Position numbers and translations under genes: made by a program. A stretch of DNA of 64,000 nt from Orthonyx spaldingii (taxonomy: Eukaryota > Chordata > Aves > Passeriformes > Orthonychidae), in contig VZTJ01000523.1 of NCBI GenBank assembly GCA_013397795.1, positions 3,720,598 to 3,784,597 on the forward strand, given 5' to 3'. Below, in pieces: positions 27,001-36,000 of this stretch. Each line of letters begins with the position of its first letter. The first letter of the stretch is position 1. The notes under the pieces are model-generated. The model did no database searches. It saw only the letters and a list, made by a program, of their open reading frames with translations, and had not been told where the DNA came from.

Positions 27001-27343
27001 AGTCCCATCCCTGCAGGCCGAGCACAGGGAGAGCCCCCAAAGTGCCTCTGCTCCCCAGGAGCTGGAGAGACAACCAGTGGAAACGGCGCAGGCGCCAACC
27101 CAGAGCAAGGGCTTCGACACATTCAGCCACACCATCCGCATCATCCTGCCCGACTCCATCCGAAACACCATCAGGGAGTATTTCAAGCACGATGAAACCC
27201 AGCCCTGTCCCACAGCAGAGGTGGAAGCAGTGGAGAAGGAACTCCTCCGGAGCAGGGGGGAGTGGCTCAGGAGCCAGCCCGTGGCAGAGGTGGCCGCAGA
27301 GGAGCGTGACACGGCTGTGTTTGCAGAAGAGACATTTGTCTAA
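13903..27343 (+). CDS. ARHGAP20-like: ARHGAP20-like Rho GTPase-activating protein (PH, RA, RhoGAP), 14 exons, N-terminus possibly incomplete
   Basis: Exons: 13903-13985, 16646-16816, 17314-17463, 17988-18029, 18762-18846, 19725-19802, 19985-20051, 20261-20449, 21197-21372, 21937-22098, 23147-23256, 24162-24351, 24947-25064, 25620-27343. Every junction is GT-AG and all phases agree. From the ATG at 13906 the joined frame is 3,342 nt, 1,113 aa plus stop; human ARHGAP20 is about 1,190 aa. The first exon opens in frame before that ATG (codon AAG), and human ARHGAP20 has roughly 36 residues before the matching Met, so an upstream coding exon may be missing. Family knowledge: ARHGAP20 is a GAP for Rho GTPases with a Ras/Rap-binding domain. 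Position beside MSN rather than RDX, one C-terminal repeat instead of two, and a different tail suggest a paralogue rather than ARHGAP20 itself. The nearest neighbour, a ferredoxin gene, is convergent. Confidence 0.9.
16893..16976 (+). mobile_element. CR1 LINE 3' end fragment, plus orientation
   Basis: The sequence GCAGGTGTTGGACTCAATG, then CCTTCCAACTC and the terminal GATTCTATGATTCTGTG, is the extreme 3' end of a CR1 element. It sits in the intron just after the exon ending at 16816. Confidence 0.9.
18762..20449 (+). other. ARHGAP20-like: Ras-association (RA) domain exons of the ARHGAP20-like gene
   Basis: Four exons (18762-18846, 19725-19802, 19985-20051, 20261-20449) encode roughly residues 148-287. 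They follow the ARHGAP20 pattern: a beta strand TLQIFVLDDDN, the helix ETAESVMKKTLLQLGL, the strand HHLWVVSGKDEPAYPLIGHE, then a linker with AQLPKEKQCQFVLKPR. In mammalian ARHGAP20 this domain binds Rap1 and stimulates the GAP; whether that holds here is untested. Confidence 0.8.
20665..20950 (-). mobile_element. CR1 LINE 3' region fragment, minus orientation
   Basis: Read on the minus strand this gives typical CR1 text, such as GGGTGGCTGAGCACTGGAAC and AACAGGCTCTCC, ending with a diverged 3' terminus at about 20670. It lies in the intron after the exon ending at 20449. Confidence 0.85.
21197..25064 (+). other. ARHGAP20-like: RhoGAP catalytic domain exons of the ARHGAP20-like gene
   Basis: Exons 21197-21372, 21937-22098, 23147-23256, 24162-24351 and 24947-25064 encode about residues 288-539. 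The first carries a basic linker (KHTKRKKSLIDWALRR) and a Ser/Thr/Pro stretch. The catalytic arginine finger is Arg364 in TRGIFRRSA. The supporting Lys lies in CKELKEKLNSG and the conserved Asn in FNLALCIAPNMLW. The end of the domain is seen in VALLVQFLIEN. All key residues are intact, so catalytic activity is expected. Confidence 0.9.
25620..27343 (+). other. ARHGAP20-like: Large last coding exon: disordered tail of the ARHGAP20-like protein
   Basis: This exon encodes residues 540-1113. It opens with an acidic stretch (HDDSSDELEF). One ARHGAP20-type C-terminal (ANXL-like) repeat sits at about residues 629-690, with landmarks RCSSEPS, RQSSCDA and LQVESQKLIDEGL; human ARHGAP20 has two. It continues with a serine-rich block (SSFSSLSSTTTSPSASS, then LDSAFSYCSESS) that matches ARHGAP20. 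The last 200 residues hold segments I do not recall from ARHGAP20: KNIEIKGIDDCPLSQES, TVRVHIPQTVFYGQNT and TIRIILPDSIRNTIREYF. The frame ends in TAA at 27341-27343. Confidence 0.85.
25790..26060 (+). other. CpG-dense patch inside the last ARHGAP20-like exon
   Basis: About 270 bases with clearly raised GC and many CpG, in contrast with the surrounding exon. It is coding sequence (residues about 597-687), including the ANXL-like repeat. It may be an intragenic CpG island or a spot of GC-biased gene conversion. Confidence 0.55.
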
Positions 27344-29365
27344 GGCGATGGACGTGGAGGGACTAAATATTTTTTTTGTGTATGTGCAACAGAAAATATT
27401 CTGTAATATATGATCAGGGTGTGAAGAATTTAGCAGGCTGCATGGGGCAACAAGTGTAAAGTGACACTGATGTGTATGTAATGATGGGGTTCAATATTCA
27501 TTTTGGTGGGGGGTGGGGGGGCTGTTCTTGTGTTTTCTTTATGCCCTTTGCTGAGGGAAGAGACTTCACTGGCTGGGTGCGTAGTGGACTGAATTCCACC
27601 AGACTCTCCCTGTCCGTGAATTAGCTGACCTGTACAGGGCCTGACCCCATTTTTTATTAATAGCAGGAAAAGAGAAATGTTGCTTTATTTTCTCCAGTCA
27701 GCTACTGATGTGTGTGGATGACTGGACAACTGGGACAGGTAATGCTCCATAAGAATTAGTTAAAATCTTTACACTTGCACAAACTCCACCCTTATTCACT
27801 GTTCATCACCACCATTCATCATCCAAAGGAAGATCCTTCAGCTCCATTCCAGAAGTCACTGCTGCTTCACTCTGCTCATCTCTTGTCTGCTGTGGTCTAG
27901 CTCACAGCCCACATCCATTACTGGTTGAGGCTGGGTTCCAAAATCAGCAGCTGGAGCCCAGGGTCCAAAGTCCAGCATATGTAACATTTTAAGCCCAAGA
28001 TTGCATTTTTCTGGAATTAATTATGCAGTGATTCTTTCTTCTCATACCTTCCCCAAAGTTAGCATTTGACAGAGACACAGTTGCTATAAAGGATTTTAGT
28101 ACTGTCACTTTGACAGGGCTATGAATGTTCTTCAGTGTCCTCAGTAGCTAGGAATTCCACTCCTAGTGAAAGTTGACAATTTTCTGTCAATGTTGATGCC
28201 CCTTCCTAGAGGCAGTGGGGAATGAGGCAACTAATCAAATTCCTAGTCATGCTGAGAGGGACTTGAGCAGGGCTTGGTTTTAGCATGAGGTCAAGGAGTT
28301 GTGGAAGTTGTCAGGAATGTTGTTGAGTAGATGCTGAAGTAAAGTCACATCTGGTGAGAAAGTTGTCAGTCCATACACTGAAACTGTCCAGGTTTCATCA
28401 CCGATGCTGGCTCAGAGAAACACTGAGTTCCCACTCAGCATAATACATGGCCTGGTGCATTCCAGCAGGATCAAGTTTGGTGAAATTCCAGGCAGGGATG
28501 CACTAAGCTGGCTGCTGGTAAGGACCACCAAAGAGATGCAGCCAGGGGACTCCTGGAGCATCCCTGTGATTCCACTCAAAGCCATGCTCAGAAGTGCCAC
28601 AGCTATAATGAGACCTGTTAGAGGGTTGTAACACTGCCAGCTGAGCTCTAAAAAACGCTGAGAGCATCACAATAGTTTGACAGGTTGTTTTAAGAAAACA
28701 GTGGGGAAAAAGTCTCAAAGGTTAAAAGGTTTGGTATAGTTCATTTGGAAGTTACATGAGAGTTTTCTATGGTGGTATCTGTCAGAGAGACAATGCTTTT
28801 GCTCAGTGAACAGTGAGTGGGTGAAGGAGAAGAGAAATACAAGAATCCTAATGACTGAAAGATAGTATTTGTGTAGGAAGTAGCCCTGCAAGCTGCTGAG
28901 TGTTTGCAAATAGCCAGAGCTGGAGCTGTATGACAGCTGCCATGGTTCAGTCCCTGCAGAGGGGAAAGCCACCTCTGTAAAGTTATCTATTGTCAGATCC
29001 CTCCCCTCATCTGCCAGGTGCCTGTGAGGGTCAGTGACAGGAACGTGGCCCAGCACTCTTAATTCACATCATCAAATACTAGGGCAAGGGAGCCAGGGGG
29101 AAGCCCAGAGCCCGCTTTCCAAGGTGTATACAGTTTGTTGTGTTAGATGAAGAGTGTTTAACTCTCAGATGTGGCACTCTCTGTCCCAGATCACAAATCT
29201 GTCCCCTTGTAGCCCTTGTATAATGAAAGGTGTATATAATCATAACACAACTCCACCACCACCATAATTTTCCTCACATGAACAGCAACAAGGCATCCAC
29301 AGTCTTTTTTTTCCAGAGCTACAGTTGTAACTGTTTTAATAAAAGACACACAAGTTGTCATTGTG
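27344..29365 (+). other. ARHGAP20-like: Probable 3' UTR of the ARHGAP20-like gene
   Basis: Follows the TAA at 27341. No splice signal or long frame is evident, and an AATAAA at 29338-29343 followed by GT-rich sequence gives a plausible end. Length would be about 2.0 kb, similar in scale to mammalian ARHGAP20 3' UTRs. Extent is inferred. Confidence 0.55.
29338..29343 (+). terminator. Candidate polyadenylation signal AATAAA (ARHGAP20-like gene)
   Basis: AATAAA followed within 20-40 bases by TTGTCATTGTGGTTTTGTC, a GT-rich downstream element. It is the best placed plus-strand signal after the stop codon that I saw. Confidence 0.5.
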
Positions 29366-31291
29366 GTTTTGTCACCTTTTGTTCCCTTGCTCTTGCACCC
29401 CTCTTCCCTGTGTCAGGGTGGTAGCATTTGCACTCAACTGCTGTGAAACACACTCACCTCCCAGCCCAGGTCTGCCAAGAAACCTTCTGCCAGCACAGCA
29501 GTCTAGGCATTACTCCTGTCTTTTCCAGAAGGTGAAACAGCACTAAATATTACAAGCAAAGTCTGCCTGTTCTTGGAAGAGAGATTATTCTGTATTCCAA
29601 ACATGCTAACCGATGTAAACTCAGTGGTTGGGCTTAGGTCAAACAAATGGGACCTGAACCAAATGCAGAGTGAGAGCTCACAATTTGCATCACCTAAAAG
29701 GATCACAAGAAACTTAGGAAGAGATTAGTTCATAGAAACACACTGGGAGGGGCAGGGGAAAATGCACAGTTTTCCTTGTCTCATCTTAGGCTGCCTAATA
29801 TGGGCACAGTTCCCTGGGTAGCTGCTCTAACCCAGCTCTGTATTAAGCATTTTTCTTTATTAAAAAAAAAAAACAAAAACAAAAACCAACCAAACAAAAA
29901 AACCAACAAAAAACAAACAAACATAACTTCTCAAGGGGATCCTGCAAATCATAGCACAAACCAGAGTTCTGGGCTTAGAAGTTTGCAGCACTCCTTTTCC
30001 ATGAACCAGACAATAATGCAACGCAGAGACCAGTCTTGAAAACATTCCACAGCCACCAGCTTGCTCATAACAAGAAATAACAAATACAAAGACACTTGGT
30101 TGGCTTTCTGCCCCAGAAAGGCCACATTTTCCCTTAATGTACAGCCCTGAGACACAAATAGGTTTCCCTTCTTTGCTCTTCTCCACATCATTTAGACCAC
30201 GTTGGCCTGTCACATACTGAAAGCCCTGCTCACTGAAGTCGTGTTACCTGGTCACCATCCAGGAAGTGAGGATGCTCCCAATATAGACCAAGGCCAAACA
30301 AGTCCAGCTCATTTGCCTTGAAGAGAAATGACTCATGCAGTTTAGCCTTCTCTTGTTTCTGCTCAGGATATATGACTTGTTTCCTTACCCTGCAGGCTGA
30401 CAGAAACGTGACAGAAGTGCCTGAGGCAGCTGTAGCTTGCTTGAAGCTTTTCAACTGTGTTTCTGATGTTTCAACAATCAGGAAAGCCAGTCTTCCAAGA
30501 TGTATTCTCCCTCATCCTTTGCAGGCAGCTCCTTTGTGATTCTGTGATTTGTGCAGGGGCCTCTCTGCTATCCCACGGCACCTTCGAGGACAGACAGCCC
30601 CTACCAAAGAGTAGCACGGGCTACTTCAACTCCCTGCATTTCAATGCTAACAGCTCGTCCTGGAAACTCTTTCTTCAGAGGTCACCCACACTCTGAAGAG
30701 GACCACAGCAGCTGTTCAAGCCTTCCAAGCCAGAAGCTGTCTCCTCCCTTGCCATCCTGCCAGGATGTGCGCAGAGAGCTGACATCTTCCAGCAGCAGCC
30801 TGGGGTCCAGCTTCAAACTCACAACAAGGTGGGGACTGAGGAGTGGAACTGCAAAGCTCTGGATCACCTTGGCTTTGCAATTGGCAGCAGCAGGAGGGGG
30901 ACAGACTTGAAGTGCTACTGAATGTGGTGGCTTAACTGCTTTCATTTAATCTATATTTATTTTCTTTGCTTTTTTACAGTAAACCTGGGACAAGTTGGAG
31001 GAGAAGAGGTTTGGGAGAAGCAGGCACAGCCTGGAAGACTTTTCTGATGCATAACAAAGCAAAGGGCTACCCTGTGACACGCCAGTCGCGAGCCTGAAGG
31101 CCTAGTGCATCACCACATCCGTGGTCCCCAAACAGGACGGGGACCCTGCAAAAAATTAACCCTGCCATCAAAATTAACCCCACTGCCATCACCTCTTACA
31201 GCACATGGTTCTGGTCATGGTTCTGGACACGGTCAGTGCCAGAGGAAGGAGGAGGGACGGACACAGCACAGCAGCCCCACCGCCACTGCGG
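29366..31291. other. Intergenic stretch between the ARHGAP20-like gene and the gap
   Basis: Contains an A/C-rich simple repeat at 29862-29925. There is also a moderately GC-rich section (30,500-31,150) with open frames and splice-like signals that I cannot assign to a gene (see findings). Nothing else is recognisable. Confidence 0.5.
29862..29925. repeat. A-rich simple repeat with CAAAA/CCAAC units
   Basis: A run of A followed by irregular CAAAA, CCAAC and AAAC units. Similar tracts occur at 40086-40140 and, in the opposite orientation, at 49521-49560. Confidence 0.85.
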
Positions 31292-31421
31292 CCTCCTTCT
31301 CCTCTTCTTCCTCCTCCTCCTCTTCTTCCTCCTCCTTCCCCTCTTCCTCCACCACCACCTCTTCCTCCTCCTCTTCCTCCACCACCACCTCTTCCTCCTC
31401 CTCCCCCTCCTCCTCCTCCTC
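31292..31421. repeat. Pyrimidine (CCT/CTT)n tract with an internal 30-bp repeat, running into a gap
   Basis: About 130 bases that are almost wholly C and T on the plus strand. A unit of roughly 30 bases, CTCTTCCTCCACCACCACCT plus CTTCCTCCTC, occurs twice. It is cut off by the gap, so the true length is unknown. Strand-asymmetric tracts of this kind can form triplex DNA and are hard to sequence, which would explain the gap. Confidence 0.9.
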
Positions 31422-32037
31422 NNNNNNNNNNNNNNNNNNNNNNNNNNNNNNNNNNNNNNNNNNNNNNNNNNNNNNNNNNNNNNNNNNNNNNNNNNNNNNN
31501 NNNNNNNNNNNNNNNNNNNNNNNNNNNNNNNNNNNNNNNNNNNNNNNNNNNNNNNNNNNNNNNNNNNNNNNNNNNNNNNNNNNNNNNNNNNNNNNNNNNN
31601 NNNNNNNNNNNNNNNNNNNNNNNNNNNNNNNNNNNNNNNNNNNNNNNNNNNNNNNNNNNNNNNNNNNNNNNNNNNNNNNNNNNNNNNNNNNNNNNNNNNN
31701 NNNNNNNNNNNNNNNNNNNNNNNNNNNNNNNNNNNNNNNNNNNNNNNNNNNNNNNNNNNNNNNNNNNNNNNNNNNNNNNNNNNNNNNNNNNNNNNNNNNN
31801 NNNNNNNNNNNNNNNNNNNNNNNNNNNNNNNNNNNNNNNNNNNNNNNNNNNNNNNNNNNNNNNNNNNNNNNNNNNNNNNNNNNNNNNNNNNNNNNNNNNN
31901 NNNNNNNNNNNNNNNNNNNNNNNNNNNNNNNNNNNNNNNNNNNNNNNNNNNNNNNNNNNNNNNNNNNNNNNNNNNNNNNNNNNNNNNNNNNNNNNNNNNN
32001 NNNNNNNNNNNNNNNNNNNNNNNNNNNNNNNNNNNNN
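31422..32037. other. Assembly gap (616 N)
   Basis: Unbroken N. The length may be an estimate. Open frames that run through it are artefacts. It lies downstream of the ferredoxin gene and does not interrupt any exon I can see. Confidence 0.98.
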
Positions 32038-32330
32038 GAAGATGTTGAAGAGCACAATGCAGGTCTGACCTCAGTTTCCTCTTCTCCAGGCTGAACAAAC
32101 CAAGTAACCTCAGCCACACCTCACAAGGTTTCCCCTCCAGACCTTTCATCATCCTCACATCCTGCTCTGGACCCTCTCTAACAGAATAATGCTTTTTTTA
32201 TATTCAGTGCCCAAAACTGCATGCAGTGTTCCAGGTGAGGCCCCACCAGTGCTGAGTACAGCAGGAAAATCATTTCCTTTGGTCAGCCGGCAATGCTCTG
32301 CTTAATGCAGCCAACCAAATTTCCATCCAA
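32038..32330 (-). mobile_element. CR1 LINE fragment, minus orientation, 3' end lost in the gap
   Basis: The plus strand shows the reverse complement of internal CR1 text, such as CTTCTCCAGGCTGAACAAAC, TCATCCTCACATCCTGCTCTGG and CAGTGTTCCAGGTGAGGCC. The element's 3' end would lie inside the gap. Confidence 0.9.
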
Positions 32331-32404
32331 CTCATTCTGTTCCAGCCAGGCTCATGGGACCAGAGCACTGCATCTTGTAGGTCTAAAAGCCTCAGTATTA
32401 GAAT

Positions 32405-32410
32405 TTTATT
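32405..32410 (-). terminator. Candidate polyadenylation signal for the ferredoxin gene
   Basis: TTTATT on the plus strand reads AATAAA on the minus strand, about 630 bases after the stop codon at 33041. It is the first canonical signal I found downstream; a weaker ATTAAA lies near 32808-32813. Use of either is inferred. Confidence 0.35.
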
Positions 32411-33040
32411 TGACATGTGTGATAGTACAGCAATGAGAAAATTTAACATTTGGTGACAGTGGCTTCTCCTGGCACAGAACAATTCAGGGACCTACAACAT
32501 CTCAAGCTGACAGAAGTGGTTCCTGCTTACAGGAACTGTCAGTGCACCAACGTCCTCAGTTTGCTCTTGCTGACCAAACTCAAGTCACCTACATCACCAA
32601 GCCCATCACTACACTGACTTGCAAACAGCAATCTCTTCTTAAGCTTCCCAAATTGGGAAGAGTCTGCTTCACTTTTAAAGAGCCAAGCCTTGCAAAATTC
32701 TCAGCAGTTACTCAGAATAGCAGAATTCTTACATTTCAAAGGAGAAAGCAGGTCACATACAGCAGAAATGTATCCTGACACCCACTCAGGGAAATATAAA
32801 GCCATACACTTTAATCCAGTTGCATTCAGCAGAGCATTTAAGCACTCAAAATACGTACCAAAGACCCTATTAAGCATTAGGCCTTGTTTAAATAAGAGAT
32901 TTGCCAAACACGCCTTTTATACTGAACCAGACCTCTATGGTCTGCTGCAAGCCAGCCACAAAAAGCAGCAGTGTCAACCAAAAGCTAAGTACCCTGCCAC
33001 ACCTAAATGAGGATGTGAGCTGTGCAGCAGCCGTTTCCAG

Positions 33041-36000
33041 TTACTGTTTGCTTTGCTTTCCAGCCTCCAGCTGCCTCCTCACATCCGACACATCCATGGG
33101 GACCCGCACTGTCAGACCATCCAGCGACTTCTTAACGCACACCTGGCAGCCCAGGCGCGACCTGAGAAGAAAACACGAAGTGAGGCTCCTCTGTTCCCAA
33201 AGTAAAGGGAGAAATTCCCCACCCACACTGGGATGTCTGGTCCAGAATGGGTTTTCACTAAAGCTCCCGTTAAAGCTGCCCTGTGCCTCAAGAGAAAGCA
33301 GCTCTCAAAGCATAACTAATACATAACAAGCCCCATCCCCTTGGAAGGAGGTGCCACACGGTGAGAATCTGCCTCAGAGCCTGAGGATCTGCTGCGGTCA
33401 GCAGGGAGGCTTACGTGTCAGTGAGGCCGTACGCCAAGTCCAGCATGTCCAGCTCTTCATCTGAGATGGCATCAAGCTTCTGGAAGGTGTCCTTGTCAAA
33501 GATGAGGTGACAGGTAGAGCAGGCTAATGTCCCCTCACAGGCACCTGGTAGAGAAGCAAGGGAATGGCAGCAAATCAGGAAAAATAAGGGGGGGAGAGAG
33601 ATCATCTGGAGGAACAGAGTGAGAAAAGGCTCTTTAACAGATCCAGAGCATGTCAAAAGAGGTGCTAGGAAACACCACAGATAGATGCAGTTTCCAGCCT
33701 GCCTCTTCGCTGGGAGAATCACAATCAGTTTTCAAATTTTTACATCAGCTTTATCCAGCCAAACGCACTGACAGAGGCTGCTGGAATGCCAGTGGTGACC
33801 GTGTGAGGTTACATTGCCATCTCAGCAGGGTGAGCCACCCAGCAAGCAGCTGGTGGGGAAGGGAAGCTTGTTTATGGTCTTGGCAGAACACAGTACCATA
33901 TGTACTGTTGCACTGTTCCTAAGTACCCATAGATCCTAACAGCACACATACATACCCTTCTGCAACACCTACCAAATCCATCAATGGCCAAGTTTTGATT
34001 GACCACCACTTCCAGCAAACTCTGCCCCTCCTTGGCTGTGGTCGTAAGTCGCTCTCCATCCCGATTTATAAAATGCACTGTCACCTGATCCTCAGAGCTG
34101 TAAGACAAATTTGCAAAAATCAGCGGAGTCCACCCTTTCCTGCACATCCACAATTGAAGTCTTTTGGTTGAGTGTTAGAGACATGGCACTTAGAGGGAAA
34201 TGTGCATGCAAACACTTTCTCAAAGGATTACACCATGCTCATCAGAAAAAATTCAAATTACCAGTTCTCAGTGGCAGGCAAATCTGAGTTGCTCCGAAAT
34301 ATTTCCCACTTTACCAAACAGCCCTCAGAATAAATGTCTGTGTGTGCACAAACAAGTGCAGGTGCTCTGCACGTGCTGCCTCTGCTGGGCTGGCTGGCAG
34401 AATGAGCATGCGTAGGCAGGCAGAGCATTTGCAAGTCCCAGGCCTGGGATGTTAATCCTGGGTAGAGTGATGCAATAATAACAAGCAAAGTGCTCAGGAT
34501 CAGATACTAATCCTGCAAGAAGGGCTGTTGTTGTTCGTGTTTTGTTTCCCCCTTCTCAAGGGGATTACTTGATAATTGTTCCATTTCTGTTGCGTTTTCT
34601 TCCATGAAGTGCCCATTCCATTCCTTAACTCCATCACAGGAACCCTTCTTGTGGCGAGGCACACCCAGCCCCAGCTTACAGAGCTGTGGGGCTGAGTAAC
34701 TTCCTCTGAGCTGAAGTGATCCACACTCGGGAAAAATTGCTAGTTATTTTTGACAGCCTGCAAGATTTAATCTGGCCAAGAGTTAGGAACATGGCCATCC
34801 GCTTCTCTTAATGATAACTTGCAGAAAGGGCATCTACAAATGAGAGGAAAACAGCATCCACTTCATCTCCTCCTGACCAGGCTCTCACACCAGCGCCTGG
34901 AGAAGGCTGCTACCCTGACAGCAGAGTTCAGGATTTCTCACCAAGACAGTGCATTCTGAGACTGTTATATTTGCCAGAGGAAGCACATGAGCAAACACTG
35001 GGTTTTTCTCAGTGTACTTACCAAACGCTCACTTAGCTAGAGGAGATCCCAGTTACTCACAGGTCCCACCTCCTGTGCTGAGAGAAGGCAGCACCCTGGA
35101 GGCAGCTGGGCTTTTGCCCAGTAACTCTCAGTGTGGCACTGCCCAAGTGCCCATCATCCCAACGCCCAGGGCACTCTTCAGTGGCAGAAGCTGGGCCCAC
35201 CCTCTTCTCTTTCATCAGGCTGACAACATACACCGCAGTTTCCTTCATAAAGACACTTACAGATATTTTTTTGCCAATACGCAATTTAAAGACTAGTTCT
35301 CAAATGTCAAAACAAAATAAAACAATCCTGTTCATTTTTGATGGATCAGAGTAAATTATTCCATTTGTATGGCAAATAGGCAGGTTTCCAGGCAATGGTT
35401 TGTTTATCTTTATAGGTGAAATAATTTGTGGCACAATAGAAATGGCAAAGTGACAGAATTTCACTTAGTGCTGCAATTGAATTGATTCCTCAGCAGGATA
35501 ATGAGAGTTGACTGCCTGCAGAGACTGCTGGATCCAAAATTCCCCAAAGCTGTCCACACATTTGTTGTCAGAGAACTTAATTCCTGTTATCCTTGAGACA
35601 CCTAGACCTTCAGCCAACATGAGTTGCAGGAGAATCTCTGCACCAACCTCCCACAAATCTAGTTCCCTGCAGTTCCTCTGAGTTCCAGCCTTGCTTTGGC
35701 TGTTGCTTCCAGTTATGTGAGCCCCAAGGCAGCCAAGCTGCAGCCAGGGACAGCACACAGGGTACCCAGTTAGGTACAAGGAAGGACAGATGCTGTTGTG
35801 AGACACGCTGCGTGACTCTGGATAAGCCTTGGTGCAGAGTTCACTCTTCTCAAGAGCAGGGATGATGCCAAGCACTCCTGACCACCATGCAGAGAGCACT
35901 TTCAAGCAGCTTTTCCCTCTTTGCTGGCTGAAGGGAACATTTAAAGTATTTGGCTGTGTTCTCAGGATTGGTGCCTCTTTTGGGGGCATAAATCCAGTCT

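Noticed and set aside
25745..27312. Several open frames on the minus strand and in other plus frames inside the last RhoGAP exon
   Set aside because: They are shadows of a GC-rich coding exon, with no splice sites or known protein sequence.
31105..32158. Six long open frames on both strands across the N gap
   Set aside because: They are open only because N is not read as a stop and the pyrimidine repeat lacks stops in all frames.
33872..34153. Continuous open frame reading through the splice acceptor of the second ferredoxin exon
   Set aside because: The part upstream of 34097 is intron: TCTTACAG precedes the conserved core, and the phase-matched presequence exon lies at 37147-37322.
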